A DNA stretch of 64,000 nucleotides from Burkholderia metallica (GCF_902832845.1 NZ_CADFDB010000008.1:186001-250000), one strand, 5' to 3'; shown: positions 35,368 to 44,562, numbered from the stretch's first letter. Numbers and translations are program-made. The notes: generated by a model from the sequence alone, not told the origin.

Positions 35368-36019
35368 TCTGATACCCCATCCCGCGCGCGGTGCGGATCT
35401 CGACGGAGCTGCCCTGCAGCTTCCTGCGCACGCGCGTCACGTACTGTTCGACCGCGTTCGCGGTCGGCTCGTTGCCGAAGCTGAACAACTGGTTCAGTAG
35501 TTCGTCTTTCGAGAAGATTCGTTGCGGTCGGCTCGCGAGGATTTCGAGCAGCGCGAATTCCTGACGCGACAGCGACAGCGGCTGGCCGTCGAGTTCCGCG
35601 AGACGGCTGCTGCGGTCGATCACGAGGCCGCCGAGCGTCAGCACGTCGTTCGCGTGGCCGCTGTTGCGGCGCAGGAGCGCCTGCACGCGCGCATCGAGTT
35701 CGCGGTAATCGAACGGTTTCACCAGGTAGTCGTCGGCGCCGAGACCGAGGCCGCTCACGCGGTCGTCGATCGCCGAGCGCGCGGTGACGAGCAGCACCGG
35801 CGTCGTGCTGCCCGATGCGCGCAGATGGCGCAATACCGAGAAGCCGTCCATGCCGGGCAGGTTCGCGTCGAGCACGACGAGGTCGAAGCGCTCGACGCGC
35901 AGCAGCCCGTTCGCGGTCGCGCCGTCGGTTTCGAGATCGACGGCGTGGCCGAGCCGCGCGAGGCGGCTGCGGATCGCCGCGCCGATTTCGGCATCGTCCT
36001 CCACGACGAGAATGCGCAT
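35354..36019 (-). CDS. OmpR/TctD-type response regulator
   Basis: This 221-residue protein has a receiver domain with acidic pocket (VEDDAE), the phosphorylatable Asp in VVLDANLPGMDGFSVL (about residue 51) and Lys in DYLVKPFD, followed by a winged-helix OmpR domain (LSRQEFALLEILASRPQRIFSKDELLNQLF). It is transcribed first, then the sensor kinase by overlap. The binding target is probably in the 237-bp gap toward the divergent leader/binding-protein genes. Confidence 0.92.
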   Translation of the reverse strand: MRILVVEDDAEIGAAIRSRLARLGHAVDLETDGATANGLLRVERFDLVVLDANLPGMDGFSVLRHLRASGSTTPVLLVTARSAIDDRVSGLGLGADDYLVKPFDYRELDARVQALLRRNSGHANDVLTLGGLVIDRSSRLAELDGQPLSLSRQEFALLEILASRPQRIFSKDELLNQLFSFGNEPTANAVEQYVTRVRRKLQGSSVEIRTARGMGYQIAAH

Positions 36020-36164
36020 GGTGCCGTTTCGCAGATGGGTGGTTAGGGGTTTTCCCGGGGGCGGGATGTCAGCATTTTCTCAGACTCGGTCGATAACCTG
36101 TGTCGAGCCGGATGCAGTACGCAAGGACGGCATTAATACCAGAAATATTCAAGGAGACGGCAAC

Positions 36165-36260
36165 ATGCAGCAAGTCAGGGGCACGACGAACGCGCGGCGT
36201 CGCGCGACGCGGGCCGGCGCGTGGCCGTGTGCCGCCCGTCGTACGGCGGCGCGCGCATGA
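36165..36260 (+). CDS. 31-residue leader cistron coupled to substrate-binding protein
   Basis: The ATG at 36165 has a clear ribosome site (AAGGAG at 36151-36156). It is followed by 31 codons rich in Arg and Ala (MQQVRGTTNARRRATRAG...) and a TGA that overlaps the ATG of the next gene (ATGA, 36257-36260). The binding-protein gene itself has no good ribosome site, so translation of this cistron probably feeds ribosomes into it. The peptide may have no function of its own. An alternative is that the sequence carries a frameshift and the two frames were once joined. Confidence 0.55.
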   Translation: MQQVRGTTNARRRATRAGAWPCAARRTAARA

Positions 36261-37273
36261 CGACGTCGCCGCGCCGCCGCGCATTGCTCGCCGCCGGGCT
36301 CGGCATGCTGGCCGCGCCGGCGTTCGTGCGCGCGAAGCCGCTCACGGTGCGGATCTCGAAAGGCTATGGCGTGCTGTACCTGCCGCTGCTCGTGATGGAG
36401 AAGCAGCGGCTGTTCGAGCGGCACGCGGCGCGCCACGGCGTGCGCGACGTGGCGGTCGACTGGGTGCTGCTCGACGGCGGCAATTCCGTCAACGACGCGA
36501 TGATGGCCGGCACGCTCGACTTCGCCGGGGCCGGCGCGCCGGGCTTCATCGAGCTGTGGGCGCGGGCGCGCGGCATTCCGAACGTCGAGGTGATCGGCAT
36601 CAGCGGGCTGTCGACCACGTCGCTGTCGCTGAACGCGAACCGGCCGGGCCTGACGTCGCTGCGCGACTTCACGCGCGCCGACCGGATCGCGGTGCCCGGC
36701 ATCCGCACGTCGCTGTCGGCGGTCGTGCTGCAGATGGTCGCGAGCCGGCAGCTCGGCCCCGCGCATTTCGCGCAGCTCGATTCGATCACCGTGAACCTGC
36801 CGCATCCGCAGGCGATGCAGGCGTTGATCCGCCGCGAGAACGGCGTGACCGCGCACTTCACGTCGCCGCCGTTCTCGACGCTGGAACTGCGCGAGCCGGG
36901 CATCCACCGCGTCGTGAATTCGGTCGACGTGCTCGGCCCGATGACGCTCGACGTCGTGTTCGCGCCGAAGCGGCTCGTCGATACGGCGCCCGCGCTGGCC
37001 GTCGCGTTTCTCGGCGCGCTCGACGAAGCGAACCGCCTGATCGCGCAGGACCCGCGCGCGGCGGCCGCGCTCTATGCGGCGTCGTCGGGCGTCGGCGTGT
37101 CGCACGACGACGTGATGCGGATGCTCGCCGCGCCGGACACGCGCTTCTCGGTGCTGCCGAACCAGCTGATGGACTACGTCGAATTCCTGTACCTGGCCGG
37201 CACGATCAAGGCCAAGCCGCGCGCGTGGCACGAGATGTTCGCGCCGATGCTCGACGACTACCGGTCGGGCTGA
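36257..37273 (+). CDS. orphan ABC substrate-binding protein (SsuA/THI5/NMT1-like)
   Basis: This 338-residue protein has an export signal with adjacent arginines (MTTSPRRRALLAAGLGMLAAPAFVRAK), close to a Tat-type layout. The mature part has the NMT1/SsuA-like binding fold (YGVLYLPLLVMEKQRLFERHAA ... DGGNSVNDAMMAGTLDFAGAGAPG). Ligands of the family are sulfonates, nitrate, thiamine precursors or aromatic acids. No permease or ATPase gene is adjacent; an ACS-type transporter follows 100 bp later. It may serve as a sensory input for the divergent TctDE-type system. Confidence 0.85.
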   Translation: MTTSPRRRALLAAGLGMLAAPAFVRAKPLTVRISKGYGVLYLPLLVMEKQRLFERHAARHGVRDVAVDWVLLDGGNSVNDAMMAGTLDFAGAGAPGFIELWARARGIPNVEVIGISGLSTTSLSLNANRPGLTSLRDFTRADRIAVPGIRTSLSAVVLQMVASRQLGPAHFAQLDSITVNLPHPQAMQALIRRENGVTAHFTSPPFSTLELREPGIHRVVNSVDVLGPMTLDVVFAPKRLVDTAPALAVAFLGALDEANRLIAQDPRAAAALYAASSGVGVSHDDVMRMLAAPDTRFSVLPNQLMDYVEFLYLAGTIKAKPRAWHEMFAPMLDDYRSG

Positions 37274-37373
37274 TGCCGCCGCTTCCTTTCATCGAAATCC
37301 GTCGCGCCCGTGCAAGCGTCGCGGGCGGCGCCGATTCAACCGATATACAACCGATTCACGCAAGGAGCCTGAA

Positions 37374-38684
37374 GTGAACGCTACCGACACCCTGGACCCC
37401 GCGTCCGCCGAAGAACAGCGCATCATGTCGAAGATGGCGCGGCGCCTGATGCCCATCCTCGTCGTGATGTTCCTGATCGCGTTCATCGACCGGCAGAACG
37501 TCGGTTTCGCGAAGCTGCAGATGGTGCACAGCCTTGGGATGACGGAAGCCGCGTTCGGGCTCGCGTCGTCGCTGTTCTTCATCGGCTACCTGCTGTTCGA
37601 GGTGCCGAGCACGCTCGCGCTGCATCGCTACGGCGCGCGCGTGTGGCTGGCGCGGATCATGCTGACGTGGGGGCTCATCACGGTGCTGATGGGCTTCACG
37701 ACGTCGATGCCCGCGTTCTGCGCGCTGCGCTTCGTGCTCGGTATCGCCGAAGCCGGCTTCTATCCGGGCGTGATCTACTACCTGACGCTGTGGTTTCCGC
37801 AGAGCTATCGCGCGAAGGTGCTCGGCATCTTTACGCTCGGCAGCGCGCTCGCGAACATGCTCGGCTCGCTGGTCGGCGGCGTGCTGCTGAGCCTGAACGG
37901 CGTGTGGGGGCTCGCGGGCTGGCAGTGGGTGTTCGTGGCGACGGGCATCCCGGCGGTGATCGTCGCGATCGTCGTGTTCCGCGTGCTGCCCGCATCGGTG
38001 CGCGACGCGCGTTTCCTCGACGAGCGCGAGAAGCAGATCGTCGAGGCCGCGCTCGAACGCGAGAAGCCCGCGAAGGCCGAGCACGGCCAGCCGTGGAAGG
38101 CGCTGCTCGATCCGCGCGTGATGCTGTTCGCGGCGACCTATATGCTGATGTCGACGTCGCTGTACGGCGTGACGTACTGGCTGCCGACGCTCGTGAAGTC
38201 GTTCGGCGTGTCGAGCAGCACGAACGGCTTCCTGAGCATGCTGCCGTGGGCGCTCGCCGTGCTGCTGCTGCTGTGGCTGCCGGCGAAGCTGCGCCGCGCG
38301 AAGAGCATCCTGCGCACGATCGCGATCGTCGCGGCGCTTGGCGCGCTCGGCTTCCTGCTGAGCCTCGTATTGCCGTCGACGCCGCTGCGCTTCATCGCAC
38401 TGGTGCTCGGCGGCGCGTGCATCCCGCTGCTGTATCCGTGCTTCTGGTCGATGCCGCCGCGCTACTTCACCGGCGCACGGGCGGCGGCGAGCGTCGCGGC
38501 GATCAACTCGATCGGCAACCTCGGCGGCTTCTTCAGCCAGAACCTGATGCCGTTTGCCGGCAAGGTGACGGGCACTGCATTCGGGCCGATGATCGTGCCG
38601 ATCGTGTGTCTCGCGCTGCTCGGGATCGGCGCGCTGGTCGCGTGGATGCGCTCGGAGCGCGGGATGGTGACGGCGCGCGCGTGA
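37374..38684 (+). CDS. ACS-family MFS transporter (organic anion:proton symporter)
   Basis: This 436-residue protein with 12 predicted membrane segments has the ACS-family signature IAFIDRQNVGFAKLQM, and FALGIAEAGFYPG-like sequence appears as VLGIAEAGFYPGVIYYLTLWFP. Such transporters import organic anions such as tartrate, phthalate, glucarate or 4-hydroxyphenylacetate with protons. It starts with GTG preceded by AAGGAG. It follows the orphan binding protein on the same strand. The specific substrate is unknown. Confidence 0.9.
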   Translation: MNATDTLDPASAEEQRIMSKMARRLMPILVVMFLIAFIDRQNVGFAKLQMVHSLGMTEAAFGLASSLFFIGYLLFEVPSTLALHRYGARVWLARIMLTWGLITVLMGFTTSMPAFCALRFVLGIAEAGFYPGVIYYLTLWFPQSYRAKVLGIFTLGSALANMLGSLVGGVLLSLNGVWGLAGWQWVFVATGIPAVIVAIVVFRVLPASVRDARFLDEREKQIVEAALEREKPAKAEHGQPWKALLDPRVMLFAATYMLMSTSLYGVTYWLPTLVKSFGVSSSTNGFLSMLPWALAVLLLLWLPAKLRRAKSILRTIAIVAALGALGFLLSLVLPSTPLRFIALVLGGACIPLLYPCFWSMPPRYFTGARAAASVAAINSIGNLGGFFSQNLMPFAGKVTGTAFGPMIVPIVCLALLGIGALVAWMRSERGMVTARA

Positions 38685-38848
38685 CGGCGTGCGGTGACCG
38701 CTTCATCAAGCGGTTGCCGACGAACGGGGAGCCGGCCGCTGCGTGCGGGTTCGACAGCAGGTACGCGAGCGCGTGGAGGTCGCCATCCACGCGTTGACCG
38801 CCGTCGCCGATCGGCCGGCGACGGCGTATCGTCGCCTTCGCCGGGTGC

Positions 38849-40639
38849 CTACCCGCGCGGCCCGCCAACTCCGCCCTGCGCGGTCGCCACCTGCGCAGGC
38901 GACAGCGGAATCTCCACTTCGACCGTCGTCCCCTCGCCGAGCGTCGTCGCGATCCGCAGCGTGCCGCCGACGAGATACGCGCGCTCGCGCAACCCGACCA
39001 GCCCGAACGAGCCCGACTTGCGCGGCGCGCGCGGATCGAATCCCGCGCCGTCGTCGCGAATCGTCAGCTCGATCGTATCGTTCGCATGCACGAGTGCGAC
39101 GCTCGCATGCGATGCGGCCGCATGCCGCGCGACGTTCGCGAGCGCTTCCTGCGCGATGCGGAACACCGCGGTCGCGTAAGGCTCGTCGAGTTGCAGCGCT
39201 GGCGGGGCGACATGCAGTGCGCAGTCGATGCCGTGACGATGCCGGAAATCCTCGACGAGCCATTGCATCGCCGCGGCGAAGCCGAGATCGTCGAGCATCA
39301 GCGGACGCAGGTCCGATGCGATGCGGCGCGTCGCGGCCACCGCATCGCGCGCCAGCGCGTGCATCGCCGCGATCTTGCGCGCGAGCTGCGCGTCGTCCTG
39401 CGGTACGCGATCGATCAGCCATTCGAGATCGTTCTTCAGCGTCGCGAGCGTCTGCGCGAGTTCGTCGTGCAGCTCGCGCGCGATGCGGCGCTGCTCGGCT
39501 TCGCGTGCGCTCGCACTGATCGCGGCGATCTCGCGCAATTCCTCGCGCGACGCCTGCAGCGCCCGTTCCGCGCGTACGCGGTCCTCGACTTCGCGCCGCA
39601 GGTCGCGGTTCGACGCGCTCAGTTGCGCGGTGCGCGCGGCGACGCGCTGTTCGAGCCGTTCGTTCGCATCGTTCAGTTGCGCGCTCTGCTGCACGACGAG
39701 CCGATGCTGGAAGCGTGCGCCGGCCAGCGCGCGCACCGTCTGCGCATGCAGCCGGCCGTTCTCGAACAGCATCGCGAACAGCACGACGCCCGACGCGACG
39801 AGGCCGTATGCGCGCCCCGCGTAGAAGCCGAGATCGAAGCGCCCGTGATTCAGCATCGACGACAGCGCGATGTCGAACAGCCACGCGACGAGCACCGTCA
39901 TCACCCACAGGTCGAGCACCGACTGGCGCCGCCGCCGCTGCCACATCAGCATCAGCGCAACCAGGTTCAGCCCCCAGACGATCGTGATCGCGTTCGTCAT
40001 CGTCGCGGCCATCCGGTTGCCGTCCATGATGCGCGGCAGCAGGTCGTGGCCGGCCGTCGCGAGCAGCGCGAGCGCGGCCGTCGCGCCGCTTGCGGCCGCG
40101 ATGCACAGCCCCACCGGAATCGCCGCGCGGCGCTGCGGGGCCACGGTCGGGCCAGTCGTTCGCGAGGTCGCGCGCAGCAGCGCGTACGCGGCGACCGCCA
40201 GCGGAAAGCCGCCGTGCCAGAACAGGTACAGCCACGCGGTGGTCTGGTCGCGGGCGCCGAGCAGGCCGGTCGGCGCGAACAGCCCGGGAAAGGTCAGCAT
40301 GTGGGTGCCGGCCATGAAGCCCGTGAACAGGTAGCCGCCCGCGAGCACGAGCAGCGGTCTCTGGCGCAGGATCGCGTACTGGCCGAGCAGGAGGCCGGCC
40401 GTCACCATGTCGTTGACGACGATCGCCGACTGGTACACGGGGATGAACGCCCCGCCCGGCGCGAGCGGCCGGCCCGCGAACGGCGCCAGCGCGGCGAAGA
40501 TCACCGCGGAGACGAGCACGGTCGCGAGCGCGAGCCGCCGTTCGCGCCGGCCCGGCGGCAGCGACGACATGAACAGGCGCGACGCGTCCGGGGGCACGTC
40601 GTCCGGCGGCGAGGGCGGGACGCGGAAGGCGGCCGTCAT
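38849..40639 (-). CDS. MASE4-type membrane histidine kinase
   Basis: In this 596-residue protein the first 290 residues contain about eight hydrophobic segments and look like a MASE4 sensor (AFIPVYQSAIVVNDMVTAGLLLGQYAIL). A coiled coil (about 310-370) leads to a HisKA_3 domain (REAEQRRIARELHDELAQTLATLK) and a NarX/DegS-type ATPase (DDGAGFD, GSFGLVGLRERA). The last residues are Gly/Ala-rich. The ATG overlaps the end of the response regulator gene by four bases. The signal is unknown; MASE4 senses membrane-accessible or redox stimuli in other systems, which is speculative here. Confidence 0.88.
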   Translation of the reverse strand: MTAAFRVPPSPPDDVPPDASRLFMSSLPPGRRERRLALATVLVSAVIFAALAPFAGRPLAPGGAFIPVYQSAIVVNDMVTAGLLLGQYAILRQRPLLVLAGGYLFTGFMAGTHMLTFPGLFAPTGLLGARDQTTAWLYLFWHGGFPLAVAAYALLRATSRTTGPTVAPQRRAAIPVGLCIAAASGATAALALLATAGHDLLPRIMDGNRMAATMTNAITIVWGLNLVALMLMWQRRRRQSVLDLWVMTVLVAWLFDIALSSMLNHGRFDLGFYAGRAYGLVASGVVLFAMLFENGRLHAQTVRALAGARFQHRLVVQQSAQLNDANERLEQRVAARTAQLSASNRDLRREVEDRVRAERALQASREELREIAAISASAREAEQRRIARELHDELAQTLATLKNDLEWLIDRVPQDDAQLARKIAAMHALARDAVAATRRIASDLRPLMLDDLGFAAAMQWLVEDFRHRHGIDCALHVAPPALQLDEPYATAVFRIAQEALANVARHAAASHASVALVHANDTIELTIRDDGAGFDPRAPRKSGSFGLVGLRERAYLVGGTLRIATTLGEGTTVEVEIPLSPAQVATAQGGVGGPRG

Positions 40640-41280
40640 GCGTCGCCGCCGGGGTCGAGGTCGTGGCGCACCGCGTAGCGAACCAGCGCGGCCTCGTGCG
40701 GCAGCGCCATCTTCTCGAGAATCCGTGTCTTGTACGTGCTGACCGTCTTCGCGCTCAGCGCGAGTTCGGCCGCGATCCGCGTGACGGTCTGGCCGGCGAC
40801 GATGCGGCGCATCACGTCGAGTTCGCGCGCGGACAGCCGCTCGTGCGGCAGCACCGCGGCCGGCGCGCGCAACGTGAGCGCGAGGCTTTCGGCCGCCGAC
40901 GGGCTCACGTACACGCCGCCCGCCGCGACCTTGCCGACGGCCTCCACGAGTTCGGCTGCTGCGCTGTCCTTCGTCAGATAGCCGGTGGCGCCGGCCTTGA
41001 ATGCGCGCGCCGCGTACTGCGCTTCCGCATGCATCGTCAGCACGAGCGTGCGCAGCGACGGCGCGTGGTGCTTCACCAGCCGGATCAGCTCGATGCCGGT
41101 CGGCGCGGGCATCGACAGATCGAGCAGCAGCACGTCGGCGGCGCCGCGTTCGGCCAGCGCGAGCGTGGCCGCGCCGTCGCTCGCCTCGCCGACGATCTCG
41201 AAACCGCCGGCCGTTTCCAGGATGTGGCGCAGTCCGTCCCGCATGACTGCGTGATCGTCAGCCAGAATTACCCTGATCAT
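40636..41280 (-). CDS. NarL/FixJ-type response regulator
   Basis: This 214-residue protein has a receiver domain (LADDHAVMRDGL; Asp in VLLLDLSMPAPTG about residue 54; Lys in TGYLTKDSA) and a LuxR-type helix-turn-helix (LSARELDVMRRIVAGQTVTRIAAELALSAKTVSTYKTRIL). It is translated first and couples to the MASE4 kinase through ATGA. Target genes are unknown; an inverted repeat in its own upstream region (41375-41421) is a candidate. Confidence 0.92.
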   Translation of the reverse strand: MIRVILADDHAVMRDGLRHILETAGGFEIVGEASDGAATLALAERGAADVLLLDLSMPAPTGIELIRLVKHHAPSLRTLVLTMHAEAQYAARAFKAGATGYLTKDSAAAELVEAVGKVAAGGVYVSPSAAESLALTLRAPAAVLPHERLSARELDVMRRIVAGQTVTRIAAELALSAKTVSTYKTRILEKMALPHEAALVRYAVRHDLDPGGDA

Positions 41281-41374
41281 CGAGCGATCCTCTTCGGGAT
41301 GGCGCCGCGCACGGTCGTGCGGCGATTGCCGCGGCCGTTCTTCTGACCAATATATTCCGCCGAATCCGAAAACG

Positions 41375-41421
41375 GTACACATCCGGGAAATTTTCGACGC
41401 GAACGAGCGCTGAATGTGTAC
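41375..41421. promoter_or_regulatory. inverted repeat in the 319-bp gap before the response regulator gene
   Basis: Perfect arms GTACACAT (41375-41382) and ATGTGTAC (41414-41421) lie three helical turns apart in the only AT-rich part of the 41281-41599 gap. It may be a control site for the response regulator gene; nothing else was seen in the gap. Confidence 0.35.
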
Positions 41422-41599
41422 TGAAGCGAAATAATCGACGGGAAAGATACGCGGCGCAGCCGGCGCGAATCCGGGTATTCCCCGATGACCGCGGTGGCGG
41501 GAGCGGGCGGGCGCCGTGCGTCGCGCGCCGCGCCGCGAACCGTCCCGAATCGGGACTAAACTGGTGCCCGATGCCACTTCCGCCCCGAGGAGCCCTGCG

Positions 41600-42052
41600 A
41601 TGATCGATCTTGCCGATGTCCTGCCGTCCGCACTGCCTGCCGCCGTCGCATGGGCCGAAGCCGAGGCGGCACGCGGGATCGCGCAGGGCGCGCCGCTGAC
41701 GCCCGCGCAAGCCGACGACGCGCGCACGGTCGGCGTCGCGCAACCGGAGCGGATTCGTTTGGTGACCGTCGAGCGCATGCCGTTCCCCGAGACGCCTTCG
41801 CTCGCCGCGATCGCGCGCGACACGGGGCTGCTGTCGCCGGGGACGATCGGGCTCACGCTCGGTCACGTGGTGTACGTGCTGCGCGGGCAGGATACGCGCC
41901 GCCTGCTGACCCACGAATTCCGCCATGTGCATCAGTACGAGGCCGCCGGATCGATCGGCGCGTTTCTGGCGCGCTATCTGCAGGAAATCGCGACGGTCGG
42001 CTACCACGATGCGCCGCTCGAGGCCGATGCGCGACAGCACGAGTTCGATTGA
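41600..42052 (+). CDS. small HEXXH-motif protein, putative metallopeptidase-like
   Basis: In this 150-residue soluble protein, residues 105-109 read HEFRH, a HEXXH zinc-binding motif, inside LLTHEFRHVHQYEAAGS. A downstream acidic stretch (DAPLEADARQHE, about 137-148) could supply the third ligand. A GAGGAG ribosome site precedes the ATG. The segment GTIGLTLGHVVYVL before the motif resembles the strand that precedes the zinc helix in DUF4157-like and minimal gluzincin folds. There is no signal peptide. It lies 90 bp upstream of the DedA fusion. Enzyme activity is predicted only from the motif. Confidence 0.7.
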   Translation: MIDLADVLPSALPAAVAWAEAEAARGIAQGAPLTPAQADDARTVGVAQPERIRLVTVERMPFPETPSLAAIARDTGLLSPGTIGLTLGHVVYVLRGQDTRRLLTHEFRHVHQYEAAGSIGAFLARYLQEIATVGYHDAPLEADARQHEFD

Positions 42053-42142
42053 TCCGCCACGCCGGCGCGAGCGCGCGCCTCTCACGATGAACGCTCCCCC
42101 TGCCATTGCCGGCCCCGCGTTCGCCCCGCCCTGGAGCGGAGG

Positions 42143-44161
42143 ATGAGCGACACGATCCACGCATGGATCGGCGCGATCGGCACCCATCCGCTGCTCGTGC
42201 TCGCGATCGTGTTCGTGACGGCCTGCGCGGAGGCGATCGCGCTGATCGGCACGATCGTGCCGGCGGGCGCCGTGATGTTCGCGGCCGGCGCGCTGATCGG
42301 CGCGGGCGCGCTCGACGGCTGGACGACGATCGGCGTCGCGGCGGTCGGCGCCGTGGTCGGCGACGGAATCAGCTACGAGCTCGGGCGGCGCTACCGCGGG
42401 ATGATCCGCGACGCGTGGGCGCGCTTCGGCTATGCGGCCGCGTACGCGCGCGGCGAGGAATTCGTGCTGCGTCACGGGATGAAGAGCATCGTGCTCGCGC
42501 GCTTTCTGGCGCCGGTGCGCGCGGTCGTGCCGGTCGTCGTCGGCTGCGCGACGCTGCCGCGCCGGTCGTTCTATCCGGTCAACGTCGTGTCGGCGCTCGT
42601 CTGGGCGCCCGTGCACGTCGCGCCGGGCATCCTGTTCGGGGCGTCGGCCGCGCTGGCCGCGGCGATCAGCGTGCGGGTCGCCGCGATCCTGCTGGTCGTC
42701 GCGGCGCTGGTCGCGCTCGTGTGGGTCGGCGTGCGCGTCGCGCTGCGGCGCGGCTGGCCGCTGCTGCGACGGGCGTTCGTCGAAAGCGTGCACGCGTGCG
42801 CGCGCCGCTGGCCGCGGTTCGGCGCGCGGCTGCACGACGCGATCGCCTATGTGCGCGGGCTGCCGGGCGCGGTGCCCGTGTTCGCGCTGCTGTTCGTCGG
42901 CTGCGTGTGGCTGTTCGCGGGGCTCGTGCAGGATGTCGTCGCGAACGATCCGCTGATGCATGCGGACATTGCGCTGTATGCGTTCCTGCAGAACCTGCGC
43001 ACGCCGCCGGTGGATGCCGCGATGCGCGCGCTGGCCGTGCTGCACGGACACGATACGGGGCTGATCGTCGCGGCCGCGTTTCTCGTCTGGCTGATGATCC
43101 ATCGCTGCTGGCTGACGGCCGCGTGGTGGCTCACGACGGTGGGGGTGGCGGTCGTGCTCGTGCCGGTGTTCGGCGCGGGCGTGCCCGGCGCGACGCCGGC
43201 GAGCCTGCCGCCCGGCGCGCTGCACGTGCCGCTGCCCGATGCCGAAGCCGCGTTCGCGATTCTCGCGAGCAGCGGCCTCGGCTGGGTGCTCGCGCGCGAC
43301 CGGCCCGCGCGATGGCGGATTCCGGTCGTGACGGCGGTGGTGCTGTGGATCGTGCTCGGCGGCTTCGCGCGGCTGTATGTCGGCGACACGTGGCTGTCGG
43401 GCCTGCTCGGCGGCTGGAGCCTCGGGCTGGCCTGGTTCGCGTTGCTGGCCGGTGCGTATGCGTACTGGCGCGTGCGCGAGCACGTGCAGCCGAGGGGCGC
43501 GGTCGTCGCGGTGGCGGTGGTGCTCGCGACGGCCGGCGTATGGACGGTGCCCGCGCAATGGCAGCTCGATCGCGCGGCGCGCCCGCACGTCGGCGACGTG
43601 GTCGCGATGACGGTCGATCAGTGGTTGCACGGCGGATGGCTGCGCGTGCCGCTGCGCCGCACCGAGATCGGCGGCGATCGCGAGGAATATCTGCCGCTGC
43701 AATGGAGCGCGACGTCGGACACGCTCGACCGGCATCTCGCGCAGGCCGGCTGGCAGCGCGCGACGCCGTGGTCGCCGGCCACCGCGCTGCGCTGGCTGTT
43801 GCCGCAGGCGCCGGCCGACACGCTGCCGGTGCTGCCGCGCTACACGCACGGCGAAAGCACGCGGCGCGTGTTCGTCCGCGTCGATCCGGGCCGGCCGGAA
43901 AGCCGTCTCGTGCTGCGGCTGTGGCGTTATCCGTACGTGTTGCAGGACGCGCTCGGCTTGCGACCGCTGTGGTACGGCGCGCTGTATCGCGAGACGCTGC
44001 ACCGGCCGGCGCGGCTGATGACGATCGTGCGCACGACGCCCGTCGACGACGCGGCGACGATTGCGCAGGCGCTGGCGGTCGAGCCGACGCTCGCGCATCC
44101 GCCGGCGGGGATGGCGGCCGCGCCGACGCAGATGCTGCTGGTGTGGATGGTCAGCCCGTGA
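42143..44161 (+). CDS. DedA - PAP2 phosphatase - LssY C-terminal fusion membrane protein
   Basis: This 672-residue protein has three parts. Residues 1-200 are DedA/SNARE-associated (FVTACAEAIALIGTIVPAG, GYELGRRYRG-like ISYELGRRYRG, and LARFLAPVRAVVPVVVG). Residues 235-440 are a membrane PAP2-type lipid phosphatase domain, although the catalytic motifs are degenerate: the KxxxxxxRP segment reads DRPARW and the SGH motif is replaced by SSGLGWV. Residues 480-672 are an LssY-type C-terminal domain. DedA proteins act in lipid flipping and membrane homeostasis, and LssY is linked to secreted lipase/phosphatase loci. A strong ribosome site (GGAGCGGAGG) precedes the ATG. Confidence 0.85.
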   Translation: MSDTIHAWIGAIGTHPLLVLAIVFVTACAEAIALIGTIVPAGAVMFAAGALIGAGALDGWTTIGVAAVGAVVGDGISYELGRRYRGMIRDAWARFGYAAAYARGEEFVLRHGMKSIVLARFLAPVRAVVPVVVGCATLPRRSFYPVNVVSALVWAPVHVAPGILFGASAALAAAISVRVAAILLVVAALVALVWVGVRVALRRGWPLLRRAFVESVHACARRWPRFGARLHDAIAYVRGLPGAVPVFALLFVGCVWLFAGLVQDVVANDPLMHADIALYAFLQNLRTPPVDAAMRALAVLHGHDTGLIVAAAFLVWLMIHRCWLTAAWWLTTVGVAVVLVPVFGAGVPGATPASLPPGALHVPLPDAEAAFAILASSGLGWVLARDRPARWRIPVVTAVVLWIVLGGFARLYVGDTWLSGLLGGWSLGLAWFALLAGAYAYWRVREHVQPRGAVVAVAVVLATAGVWTVPAQWQLDRAARPHVGDVVAMTVDQWLHGGWLRVPLRRTEIGGDREEYLPLQWSATSDTLDRHLAQAGWQRATPWSPATALRWLLPQAPADTLPVLPRYTHGESTRRVFVRVDPGRPESRLVLRLWRYPYVLQDALGLRPLWYGALYRETLHRPARLMTIVRTTPVDDAATIAQALAVEPTLAHPPAGMAAAPTQMLLVWMVSP

Positions 44162-44445
44162 GCGGGTGGTGAGCTGCTTGTGTGTGACGCGTGATGTCTT
44201 GCGCGTGCGCTGGTTGCGCCGGGACGGCGGATAGGCGCGTGCCGATGCTTGAGCAACACGAGCAGGGTTTTCAGCGTCGGGTTGCCGTTGGGGGGCAGCA
44301 CGCGATACAGCGATTCGCGGCGGATGCCGGCTTCGGCGGCGACGGTGCCGAGCGGGCCGTACGCTTGCGCGACCGTGCGCAGCGCAATCAGGCCGGTCGC
44401 GCGATTGTCGGGGGCGTCGAGCGGACTCCATCGCCACGCAGACAA
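44151..44445 (-). pseudogene. frameshifted orphan antitoxin (HTH addiction-module antidote type)
   Basis: The frame from 44445 contains the core of addiction-module antidote proteins: LIALRTVAQAYGPLGTVAAEAGIRRESLYRVL, then NGNPTLKTLLVLLK. After the last lysine (about 44248) the family sequence continues only in another frame (IGTRLSAVPAQPAHA), ending at a TGA at 44151-44153. A one-base shift has therefore broken the gene. The N-terminal roughly 25 residues usual in the family are also missing, and no toxin gene is adjacent. Confidence 0.6.
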
Positions 44446-44562
44446 TTAATGGCCCGATGGCGGGCGCGTGCGGTGGGTGGCGTGTCCGGGCGGAACGACG
44501 TGAACGACGAACCTGTCGGCGCCGGCGCGTTGCGCGCGGCGAGCCGACAGGTTCTGCCGGCA

